5,766 bases of DNA from positions 1 to 5,766 of the forward strand of contig DQVB01000376.1 in the NCBI GenBank assembly GCA_015661985.1, read 5' to 3'. Within the stretch, counting starts at the first letter, position 1; each line of letters opens with the position of its first letter. Both the position numbers and the translations under genes were made by a program. Under the pieces are notes generated by a model, which ran no database searches, was not told where the DNA came from, and saw only the letters and a list, made by a program, of their open reading frames with translations. Positions 1 to 5,608 of the stretch are shown one piece after another. Source of the stretch: Planctomycetota bacterium. Its GTDB lineage: Bacteria; Planctomycetota; Planctomycetia; Pirellulales; Thermoguttaceae.

Positions 1-2
1 AG

Positions 3-36
3 AGGTCTCCGTCCCCGCGGCGCCGGCGGGAGACCT
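3..36 (+). terminator. Terminator-like hairpin at window start
   Basis: The arms AGGTCTCC (3-10) and GGAGACCT (29-36) are perfect 8-bp inverted repeats around a GC-rich 18-base loop. The 3' arm runs into a short T run (36-38). It could end transcription of a gene lying before the window. The T run is short, so a rho-independent terminator is only suggested; it could also be a structured end of the repeat described at 27-90. Confidence 0.35.
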
Positions 37-90
37 TTCGGTCCGGCGCGGTGCTGGGGCGAACAAGCCCACACAGCGCGGAGGTCGCTC
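27..90 (+). repeat. Diverged non-coding repeat, copy A
   Basis: This stretch shares ordered blocks with 697-766: CGGGAGACCT, CGGTC, GTGCTGG, GCGA and GCCCACA occur in the same order with similar spacing in both. Small indels separate the blocks. By-eye alignment suggests a diverged dispersed repeat rather than coding homology, because the block spacing does not preserve a reading frame. No function is known to me. Confidence 0.35.
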
Positions 91-141
91 AACGGAAACC
101 ATGTGGATTGCCCCTGTTTGTTTTGTTTCCCCCCTTTGAAA

Positions 142-147
142 AAGGAG
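142..147 (+). promoter_or_regulatory. Strong Shine-Dalgarno for the lipoprotein gene
   Basis: AAGGAG lies 7 bases before the ATG at 155. This near-perfect anti-16S match at good spacing fixes the start of the lipoprotein gene and argues against the overlapping frame that begins at 51. I see no confident -35/-10 pair in the preceding 100 bases. Confidence 0.8.
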
Positions 148-154
148 AACCTCG

Positions 155-544
155 ATGTCACGACTGCCCCTGTTTCTGTCCTTGCTGGCCACTGCGCTGT
201 TCGCTTGGGCGCTGGCCGGATGCGGCGGCTCCCAGGAGTCCGGCACGGCGCCGTCGGGCGACCAACCGGCTGAACAGGCCGGCGCCCAGAGCAGCGCCGA
301 GCACGAACACGGCGAGCACGCCGAGCACGCCGAGCACGGCGCCGCGATGGCCGAACTGCCCGACGAGGACCGGGCGTTGGCCGAAAAGCAGAAGATCTGT
401 CCGGTGAGCGGCGAAGCGCTGGGGTCGATGGGCACGCCCTTCAAGATCGTCCATGAGGGCAAGACCGTCTTCCTCTGCTGCGAAGGCTGCAAAGACAAGT
501 TCCTCCAGGACCCGGAAAGCTACCTGGCCAAACTGAACCAGTAG
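155..544 (+). CDS. Metal-binding-type lipoprotein, His-rich linker plus YHS/TRASH-like domain
   Basis: The 129-residue product starts with a lipoprotein signal peptide: R3, a hydrophobic core at about 4-19, and the lipobox L20-A21-G22-C23, so it is probably exported, cleaved and lipidated at C23. A low-complexity linker (about 24-48) leads to a His/Glu-rich segment with H50, H52, H55, H58 and H61. The C-terminal domain (about 80-129) has C82-P-V-S-G, then FLCC (C108, C109), E110-G and C112, then a KDKF...DPESYLAKL helix. This resembles the YHS/TRASH-type small metal-binding domains often seen in planctomycete exported proteins. From family knowledge the cysteines probably bind a soft or transition metal such as copper; metal identity and physiological role are inferred. 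Start choice rests on the strong Shine-Dalgarno 7 bases upstream. It appears monocistronic: a stem-loop follows 11 bases after the stop. No transporter or sensor gene is adjacent to say whether it is a metal chaperone, a store or part of a respiratory system. Confidence 0.88.
   Translation: MSRLPLFLSLLATALFAWALAGCGGSQESGTAPSGDQPAEQAGAQSSAEHEHGEHAEHAEHGAAMAELPDEDRALAEKQKICPVSGEALGSMGTPFKIVHEGKTVFLCCEGCKDKFLQDPESYLAKLNQ
314..340 (+). repeat. Three tandem 9-bp units encoding Glu-His-Ala/Gly
   Basis: GAGCACGCC is repeated at 314-322 and 323-331, with a third unit GAGCACGGC at 332-340. It encodes E-H-A, E-H-A, E-H-G in the lipoprotein's His-rich linker. Being a multiple of three, unit gain or loss would change the number of histidines without breaking the frame. 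Confidence 0.8.
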
Positions 545-555
545 CCCGAATGGCC

Positions 556-590
556 GGCCAAAGGGTCCCTGCGCCGCGGGGCCCTTGGCC
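556..590 (+). terminator. Stem-loop after the lipoprotein gene, probable terminator
   Basis: The 5' arm (556-569) pairs with the 3' arm (578-590) over 13 base pairs, including one T-G wobble and one bulged A at 562, around an 8-base loop. It begins 11 bases after the stop codon. There is no T tract after it, so it is either a terminator working without a U run, as is plausible in GC-rich genomes, or an mRNA-stabilising 3' hairpin. Confidence 0.5.
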
Positions 591-1013
591 GCCTGGGCCT
601 GGGCTGAGGAACCCCCCTTTGGGCCGGGCTCCCCGCCGGGCCGCTCGCTCGCACCGAAGGGCTCCCGCTTTACCTCCACTGCCGGAGACCACCGGACGGG
701 AGACCTGCGGTCGCTGCTGTGTGCTGGCGAGAGGCGAGCCCACAAAGGGCTCGGGGCATGGCGACTAGGGGTTTTTCATCAGCCCAGCCTGGGCCCCGCC
801 CGCGGCGTGCGCGAACCGGACCAGGGACGGTTGCCGAGCCAGGGGGAAGCGCTCGGCTGGTGTGGCTGAGGCGGCTACACTTGCGGTGCTCTGCGAAAGA
901 CCTGAACTGCCAATGGGGGTGAGGTCCGCTGAGCAGCCGCCGGCGACATGAGCCGGGGCGATACCGACTAAATCGCGTGCGCGCGGTGGCCGATCCATGG
1001 TGCTGTCGAGGCG
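591..1013. other. Non-coding stretch between lipoprotein and hsdR stump
   Basis: I see no supportable gene here. Open frames exist on both strands but have no Shine-Dalgarno and no family resemblance. The stretch holds small inverted repeats: CGAGCCC/GGGCTCG with loop ACAAA (735-753), the near-palindrome GCCCAG-C-CTGGGC (782-794), and CCGGC/GCCGG with a 7-base loop (940-956). A T5 run (773-777) follows the 735-753 hairpin by about 20 bases, too far for a standard terminator. Copy B of a diverged repeat lies at 697-766. If an hsdM or hsdS gene once stood here, I cannot recognise any remnant of it. Confidence 0.55.
697..766 (+). repeat. Diverged non-coding repeat, copy B
   Basis: Shares CGGGAGACCT, CGGTC, GTGCTGG, GCGA and GCCCACA with 27-90 in the same order. 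This copy also contains a perfect 7-bp hairpin (735-753, loop ACAAA) that copy A lacks. Just before it, GGAGACC appears once more at 684-690. Similarity is by eye only. Confidence 0.35.
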
Positions 1014-1484
1014 ATGCCTGGAGAAGAAAAAGCTCGCCAGGAAATCGACCGCCAACTCGAGCAGTGCGGGTGGCTGGTGCAAGACCGCCGGGACATGAAT
1101 ATCTCGCCGGGCCCGGGAATAGCAGTGCGCGAATTCCCGCTGAAGACCGGCCAGGCGGACTATCTGCTGTACGCCGGAGGCAAGGCCATTGCAGTCGTGG
1201 ATGCCAAGCCGGAAGGACACACGCTCAGGGGCATCGAAGACCAGACGGCTAAGTACGTGGTCGGCTTGCCCGAGGAACTTCCCCACTACACGCTGCCGCT
1301 CCCTTTTGCCTGCGAATCGACCGGCACGGTCACCCGGTTCACCAACCGGCTGGACCCGGATGCTCGCAGCCGGCAAGTGTTCACGTTCCAGCGCCCCGAA
1401 GAACTGCTGCGCCTGATGAACCTGGACGGGCAGCTCCGGGCGAAACTACAAAATATGCCGCCCCCGGAAACGGGCAAGCTGTAG
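1014..1484 (+). CDS. hsdR: Truncated Type I restriction endonuclease subunit R: N-terminal nuclease domain only
   Basis: The 156-residue product matches the amino-terminal part of HsdR, the motor/nuclease subunit of Type I restriction-modification systems, which is usually about 800-1100 residues. Recognisable landmarks are ARQEIDRQLEQCGW (7-20), VREFPLKTG (38-46), the PD-(D/E)xK-type nuclease core A-D49-Y-L-L with V-V-D63-A-K65, and Q77-x3-Y81, which corresponds to the QxxxY motif of Type I nuclease domains. STGTVTRFTN and a DPDARSRQVF..QRPEEL segment follow, also typical of the EcoEI-like HsdR group. The ATG at 1014 gives the length expected before ARQEIDR; only a weak GAGG lies just upstream. 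The frame ends in TAG at 1482 just before the helicase domain would begin. In the complete enzyme this domain cuts DNA after ATP-driven translocation, in a complex with HsdM and HsdS; none of these is present. Catalytic residues look intact, so a stand-alone nuclease-like protein is possible, but a decaying gene is more likely. Confidence 0.75.
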   Translation: MPGEEKARQEIDRQLEQCGWLVQDRRDMNISPGPGIAVREFPLKTGQADYLLYAGGKAIAVVDAKPEGHTLRGIEDQTAKYVVGLPEELPHYTLPLPFACESTGTVTRFTNRLDPDARSRQVFTFQRPEELLRLMNLDGQLRAKLQNMPPPETGKL

Positions 1485-1640
1485 CGCGTCCAGATGCAGG
1501 CCATGCGGAACCTGGAGGGGTCGCTCGCCGCGAGCTGCCCGCGCGCCCTCATCCAGATGGGCACGGGCAAAACCTGCACGGCTCCCCGGCCACCACGAGC
1601 AATTTCCGCGGGCCGGACGGCGTGCTGGGAGGATCACTGA
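1485..1640 (+). pseudogene. hsdR remnant beyond the stop: start of helicase domain
   Basis: Reading on in the same frame after the TAG at 1482 gives RVQMQAMRNLEGSLA, then PRALIQMGTGKTCTA. This aligns with the HsdR helicase entry, where the family usually shows Q..AI.NLE.SL, then PRALIQMATGxGKT.TA. The stop is therefore an interruption, not the natural end of the protein. The Walker A motif (1557-1574) reads MGTGKT rather than the usual MATGxGKT, two residues short. HsdR resemblance stops at about 1583, and the frame closes with TGA at 1638. The remaining helicase and C-terminal domains are absent, so the gene has lost most of its length. Confidence 0.75.
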
Positions 1641-1925
1641 GTTTGCCCTGGAGCGGGCACCTGCAGGCGGCGCGGGCCTTCACCGCGTGTGGCTCCAGCC
1701 GTATTGGCAAGGAGGAACGGGAGCTGCGATCGGCCGGCAAAAGCCGACAGGTGTGGGCGCATGGGGGCCCCTGTGCCGGCCTGGGACACACTTTCTGGCG
1801 ACGTTGTGGGCGGAAGCTGGCAGCCACTCTTGACAATCCCCGGCCCTGTTATACTGGAAACGCATCGATCGGACGGGCCTGGGCCCGATAATCCGTGAAC
1901 GGGGCCGGAAGCTGGAAGTTCCAAG
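1641..1925. other. Non-coding leader region of the large exported protein gene
   Basis: No gene is supported in these 285 bases. An imperfect nested inverted repeat lies at 1734-1779 (outer CCGGC/GCCGG, inner ACAGG/CCTGT). The promoter of the downstream gene lies at 1830-1855. The hsdR resemblance has already ended by here, so the right end of that decay or deletion is probably within or just before this stretch. Confidence 0.5.
1830..1855 (+). promoter_or_regulatory. Sigma-70-type promoter for the large exported protein gene
   Basis: TTGACA at 1830-1835 is a perfect -35 box. TATACT at 1850-1855 is a near-consensus -10, preceded by TG at 1847-1848, giving an extended -10. The spacer is 14 bases, shorter than the usual 16-18, so the extended -10 may do much of the work. 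Predicted transcription start is near 1862, leaving a leader of roughly 64 bases before the ATG at 1926. The AT-rich boxes stand out against the GC-rich background. Confidence 0.6.
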
Positions 1926-4900
1926 ATGACTTGTCAAAGATGCAACGGCTTGTTCGCAATGGCGGCAGTGGGGCTGGCAGCGTTCTGCTGGACGGCGCGG
2001 GCCTGGGGACAGACGGTTTCGTCGGCATGGGACGCCCTGTCGGAAGTAGCGGGGTTTACAGCAGCACCTGACAAGATTCGACCGGAACAACGCCCACGAG
2101 GGCTGGAACGGGACCAGCGGGCAACTGCGGCCTACTCGGTGCAGCACACCCGAGACGGTTTCACGTTCTGGGTCCTGGGGCACGTCGCCCACGTGCGGAG
2201 CATGCACTGGCAAGGCCCGCTCCCCGAGCGGGACCTGACCGACGCGAGCTACTTTGTGCTGCGGTACCGCGGACGGGGACATCGACGGGAATACAATCTG
2301 CTTCCGGTCGTGGCCGTCGTCGGAGAAGACGCCGCCGGAAAGGAGACGCGCACAGCCTTGCTGGACTGTTCGCAGATCATCAACGATGCGATGTGGCATG
2401 TCGTGGTCGGCAAAGGAAGGTTTCCGGCAACGGCAAAGTGCCTGGAGGTCCAGATCCGCACGACGGATTCGCGCGCATGGCTCGAGATCAGCCGGTGTAG
2501 TTTTCACACGAGTCGCCCGAGTGTCCCCGAGGCGTTCTCCCACCAGGCGGTACAAGGCCCGGCACGGGAACCGTTTCGATGCGTGAATCTATCCGGCCTG
2601 TACAATGACACCTACTCGGCGGCGACCGAACGCATCTTGCAGAGATACGGAGTGATCGTAGACGGGGGCAACGCCTTCGCAGGGGAGCACATTCAAGTCG
2701 ACGGAGTGCCGTTCACGGTCAGAACCACCGGCAAGAACATCGTTGTGCCACCGGTCGATTCCGCGGCGAACGCGGGGTCGGTCCAGGTGCTTGGCGTCCG
2801 GCTGCCCAAACGGTTGTACCATCCCGTCGCCCGGGACGACCGCATCGAGGTTCCCGTCCAGTGCAAGGCCAGCGAGGTGTGTTTCCTCCTGGTTTCCGAG
2901 ATGGCTCCGACGACCAACCGTTATGCGCTGCCGAAGATCCCGTTGCGTTTGTCGAGCTGCGACCGGTTCGCAGTACGGCTGGTGTACACCGAGGGCCCGT
3001 CCGATTGGGCGTTTCCCTATTCGATGGCCGACAAGGGCCACGTGATCCAGCGCATGACGGGCGCTTATGCCGTCCCGGCCGACCCGACTCGCACGTTGAA
3101 ATCCATCGTATTCTGCAATCGATTTCACCGGGCGGACTTCGACTTGGCCGCCGTGACCGTCAATACGGGTGCGCCGGTTGTGATCCCCCAGGCCGTTCGC
3201 CAGCCGGACGTCTATCGGGTTCAAGAGCAGCCAGCCCCACGAACTCGACCGCCAAGGGTGGAGGTGAACCACACCGATGTGATTTTGCGCAACACTCACT
3301 ACCGGTTGGAAATGGACTTCGCGCAAGGGCTGCGCGTCCGGAGCCTCGTCCATGGCCGAGCGCCGAAAACGCCGATCGCGACGGGTGATCGGTCGTGCTT
3401 CGAGATCGTGATCGACGACCGCGTACGCTCCGGCGAGGATTTTCAGGCGGAGTCCGTCGCGCCCATCCCCAACGGCGTGATCGCGAAATGGAGGAACACG
3501 GACGGGGCGACCCCCTTGGAAGTGACGGCGCGCATCTCGATCGACCAGTCGCCCCAGGTTCGATTCAACGCCACGGTAAGGAATCCCGGCGAGAAACGGG
3601 TCCGGGCCACGATCCGCTTCCCCCTGCTCGACCGGCTGGCGATCGGAGATCTGGCCGACACGTGGATCTACTTTCCTCAGTACCGCAACATACGGACCAA
3701 TGCGCCGGGGACATACCTGGCCCCGAACGACCGGTCGTTCGTCACCCAGTTCTTCGACGTGTTCAATCCCGAGGCGGGAATCGGTATCGGCTTCCTCACC
3801 CACAACCTGGACCACGCCGTGATCGACTACTGCGCGGGCAAGGAGGCGGAGGGCGTTACCGCGTTCGTCCAGTATCCGGCCGAGTATCACTCGATTGAAC
3901 CGGGCAAAGAGATCCGACTGCCAGAGACGTGTCTGGTCTTCCACGGTGGCGACTGGCACGGGGCGCTGGATGCCTATCGGGATTGGGTCCACACGTGGTA
4001 CAAGCCGGTCAAGAGCGGCGGGTTGGACTGGTGGCGCAAATCGTTCACCGTACGATCCCATTTGACCGACCGGGCCTATTCCTGGACCGTTCCCATTTTC
4101 GACGCCGAGAAAAACGAATACCGGATCGACCGGTTGCTAGAGGAGGACAGAAGGCACCTGGGCCAGCAACCGGATGTCTTCCATCTGAAAGGCTGGTGCG
4201 ATCGCAAGAACCTGCAAGGCGGTGATTTCCACGGTGGCGATTACGCGGTGGCGGACTATACCGGCGGTGCCGACGCGCTGCGTTCGGCGATCCGGAAACT
4301 GCAGCGCCACGGGGTGCGCGTCTCGCTCTACACCATCCCCGACCGCATCGCGAAGAGCTCGCGCATCGGGCGCGAACTCGGCCCCAAGATCGCCCAGGTG
4401 CGAGGCGATGGTCGTCCCTTGCAAGACGACCGGGTCTGGTACGTGTGCATCGGCGCCAAGCCGTGGCGGGACCACTACGTGCAAGCCCTGAAGCGGACCC
4501 GACACGAGCTGGGTGTCGATGCCATCTACGTCGACGTCTTCGGGTACTCGCGCCGTCAGGTCTGCAATTGCCCGGAACACGGCCACCAGGTCCCTCTGAA
4601 CGTCAACGAAGCCTGTGGCCGACTGGCCCGGCGGCTGCGTGACGAACTGCCCGAGGGCGTGGCCCTGTGGAGCGAGTTCCCGCTGAGCGACGTCAACAGC
4701 CAGTACATCTCCGGCAACATCACCTACTATTTCCTGAGCCTCCACGAGTACCTGATCAAGTCGTACGATCCGTCCGAGCGTGCCCCGCTGTTTTCTCCTC
4801 CGGGTCAGAGCGTGTACCGGTTCGCCTTTCCAGGGGTCAAGCAGTTCGGTTTTCCCGTGGGGTTCGAGGGCAGTCCCGACCCGCACGAATTGGGATTCCT

Positions 4901-5315
4901 GTTTTTCAACGGCGAGGGCCTGTACGACGTCGGCTGGCTGCTGTACGACAGTCGCACCCTGGCGCGGGTGCGAAAGTGGCTGGCCATCCAAAGAGAATAC
5001 GCCGATTGCTTCGCAACCGCGGCCCCAGAGCCGCTGGTCCCCACCGAGGCGGGTCAGGTCTACGCCAACCGGTTTCCCACCGCCAGCCGCACGGTTTGGA
5101 CGCTGTGGAACGCGCGGTTCACAACCTATCGCGGCCCGGTTCTGGCCGTGCCACACCGGCCTGGAGCCACCTACCGGGACGTATGGAACAACCGCAAGCT
5201 GCGTCCGCGAATCATTCGGCGCAAAGCGATCATCACGCTGACGCTCGATCCGCAAGGTCTTGGCTGCGTACTCCAGACCCACGCCGCGCCGGCAGCTGCC
5301 GGCCTCCCGCGCTGA
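1926..5315 (+). CDS. Large exported glycoside-hydrolase-like protein (DUF6259 type)
   Basis: The 1129-residue product begins with a Sec-type signal peptide (R5, hydrophobic 8-22, cleavage likely after A26 or G28), so it acts outside the cytoplasm. Residues about 30-205 and 215-430 look beta-rich, possibly ligand- or carbohydrate-binding. From about 446 (VEVNHTDVILRN) to 690 is a large beta-sandwich region ending in DAYRDWVHTWY, as often precedes the barrel in sugar hydrolases. Residues about 700-1028 look like a (beta/alpha)8 barrel: H753-L-K-G-W757, F768-H-G-G-D-Y773, VRVSLYTIPDR, D865-A-I-Y-V-D870-V-F-G-Y and L-W-S-E917-F. D870 and E917 are candidate catalytic acids by position, which is inference. 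A C-terminal beta domain (about 1029-1129) contains TVWTLWNARF. The barrel motifs resemble the uncharacterised DUF6259 family of putative glycoside hydrolases; the substrate is unknown. A weak GGAAG lies 7 bases before the ATG; an alternative start is M12, which would shorten the signal peptide. The gene has its own promoter and no adjacent sulfatase, transporter or regulator within the window. Confidence 0.82.
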   Translation: MTCQRCNGLFAMAAVGLAAFCWTARAWGQTVSSAWDALSEVAGFTAAPDKIRPEQRPRGLERDQRATAAYSVQHTRDGFTFWVLGHVAHVRSMHWQGPLPERDLTDASYFVLRYRGRGHRREYNLLPVVAVVGEDAAGKETRTALLDCSQIINDAMWHVVVGKGRFPATAKCLEVQIRTTDSRAWLEISRCSFHTSRPSVPEAFSHQAVQGPAREPFRCVNLSGLYNDTYSAATERILQRYGVIVDGGNAFAGEHIQVDGVPFTVRTTGKNIVVPPVDSAANAGSVQVLGVRLPKRLYHPVARDDRIEVPVQCKASEVCFLLVSEMAPTTNRYALPKIPLRLSSCDRFAVRLVYTEGPSDWAFPYSMADKGHVIQRMTGAYAVPADPTRTLKSIVFCNRFHRADFDLAAVTVNTGAPVVIPQAVRQPDVYRVQEQPAPRTRPPRVEVNHTDVILRNTHYRLEMDFAQGLRVRSLVHGRAPKTPIATGDRSCFEIVIDDRVRSGEDFQAESVAPIPNGVIAKWRNTDGATPLEVTARISIDQSPQVRFNATVRNPGEKRVRATIRFPLLDRLAIGDLADTWIYFPQYRNIRTNAPGTYLAPNDRSFVTQFFDVFNPEAGIGIGFLTHNLDHAVIDYCAGKEAEGVTAFVQYPAEYHSIEPGKEIRLPETCLVFHGGDWHGALDAYRDWVHTWYKPVKSGGLDWWRKSFTVRSHLTDRAYSWTVPIFDAEKNEYRIDRLLEEDRRHLGQQPDVFHLKGWCDRKNLQGGDFHGGDYAVADYTGGADALRSAIRKLQRHGVRVSLYTIPDRIAKSSRIGRELGPKIAQVRGDGRPLQDDRVWYVCIGAKPWRDHYVQALKRTRHELGVDAIYVDVFGYSRRQVCNCPEHGHQVPLNVNEACGRLARRLRDELPEGVALWSEFPLSDVNSQYISGNITYYFLSLHEYLIKSYDPSERAPLFSPPGQSVYRFAFPGVKQFGFPVGFEGSPDPHELGFLFFNGEGLYDVGWLLYDSRTLARVRKWLAIQREYADCFATAAPEPLVPTEAGQVYANRFPTASRTVWTLWNARFTTYRGPVLAVPHRPGATYRDVWNNRKLRPRIIRRKAIITLTLDPQGLGCVLQTHAAPAAAGLPR

Positions 5316-5316
5316 A

Positions 5317-5332
5317 GCCGCGTGTACGCGGC
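5317..5332 (+). terminator. Short GC hairpin just after the large gene
   Basis: GCCGCG (5317-5322) and CGCGGC (5327-5332) are perfect 6-bp arms around TGTA, beginning one base after the stop codon. No strong T run follows (only TTT at 5341-5343). It may be a terminator or, given the transposase fragments 50 bases on, a REP-like palindrome. Confidence 0.4.
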
Positions 5333-5383
5333 CGGATCCTGTTTCCCGTTTGCCGAGGGGGAGCGAAAGGCTGCAATGGCGCC

Positions 5384-5458
5384 ATGTCGCGACCACTGCG
5401 AATCGAGCTTCCCAGAGCCATCTGTACCGCCCGCGGCCAGGTCGGACCAAAGGGGTGA
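5384..5458 (+). pseudogene. REP-associated (Y1-type) transposase, N-terminal fragment 1
   Basis: The frame reads MSRPLRIELPRAI, then CTARG, then stops with TGA at 5456. This matches the very conserved start of RAYT / Y1 IS200-like transposases, typically M(A/S)RPLRIE(F/L)PGA.YHVT.RGNER. Compared with that pattern, two residues around YHV are missing, consistent with a small in-frame deletion. Only 24 codons remain of a protein normally about 200-330 residues long; the HUH motif and catalytic tyrosine are absent, so it cannot act as a transposase. Confidence 0.65.
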
Positions 5459-5536
5459 AGCGCAAACGAGGGAGTGGATTGCGTCCCCCCTTACGCTTCG
5501 GGCTGCTTGGTATCGTCTCAAAACCGACAAGCCTGC

Positions 5537-5608
5537 CCGCGGGCCGTATACCATGCCGTGCCTCGCGGCAATGAGCGGCAGCGCGTGTTTCTCCAGGATC
5601 CCGACCAA
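5537..5608 (+). pseudogene. REP-associated (Y1-type) transposase, N-terminal fragment 2
   Basis: This stretch reads PRAVYHAVPRGNERQRVF followed by LQDPDQ. It matches the segment of RAYT / Y1 transposases usually seen as PGAVYHV.SRGNERQ.IF..D.D. It overlaps in family position with fragment 1 (PRAI...TARG), so the window holds two versions of the same N-terminal segment. It lies in the same reading frame as fragment 1, 153 bases on, and the frame stays open from 5459 to the end of the window. Beyond 5608 I see no further resemblance to the family, including no HUH motif. There is no start codon of its own with a ribosome site. Confidence 0.6.

Noticed and set aside
51..407. + strand open frame overlapping the lipoprotein gene
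   Set aside because: The overlap with the lipoprotein reads as Arg/Pro/Thr-rich shadow, and the AAGGAG at 142-147 serves the ATG at 155 instead.
591..1013. Possibility that this GC-rich, hairpin-containing stretch is a group II intron or tRNA
   Set aside because: No domain V-like hairpin, intron end motifs, reverse transcriptase, cloverleaf or CCA-type acceptor stem is visible.
1576..1833. Stop-free + frame after the hsdR Walker A motif, considered as a frameshifted continuation of the helicase domain
   Set aside because: The translation does not resemble the HsdR sequence expected after Walker A, has no ATG start, and ends in the -35 region of the next promoter.
1680..2555. Antisense open frame of 291 codons over the promoter and 5' end of the large gene
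   Set aside because: It runs through the promoter and signal-peptide region in reverse, has low-complexity basic composition and no start signal.
2589..4061. Long antisense open frame (490 codons) opposite the large exported protein gene
   Set aside because: It is the codon-phase shadow of a GC-rich gene: no ribosome site, Arg/Val/Gly/Asp-rich composition and no family resemblance, whereas the + strand frame has a signal peptide and domain motifs.
4137..5465. Second long antisense open frame (442 codons) near the end of the large gene
   Set aside because: Same shadow effect; it spans the large gene's stop, the hairpin at 5317-5332 and fragment 1 of the transposase, with no recognisable motif.
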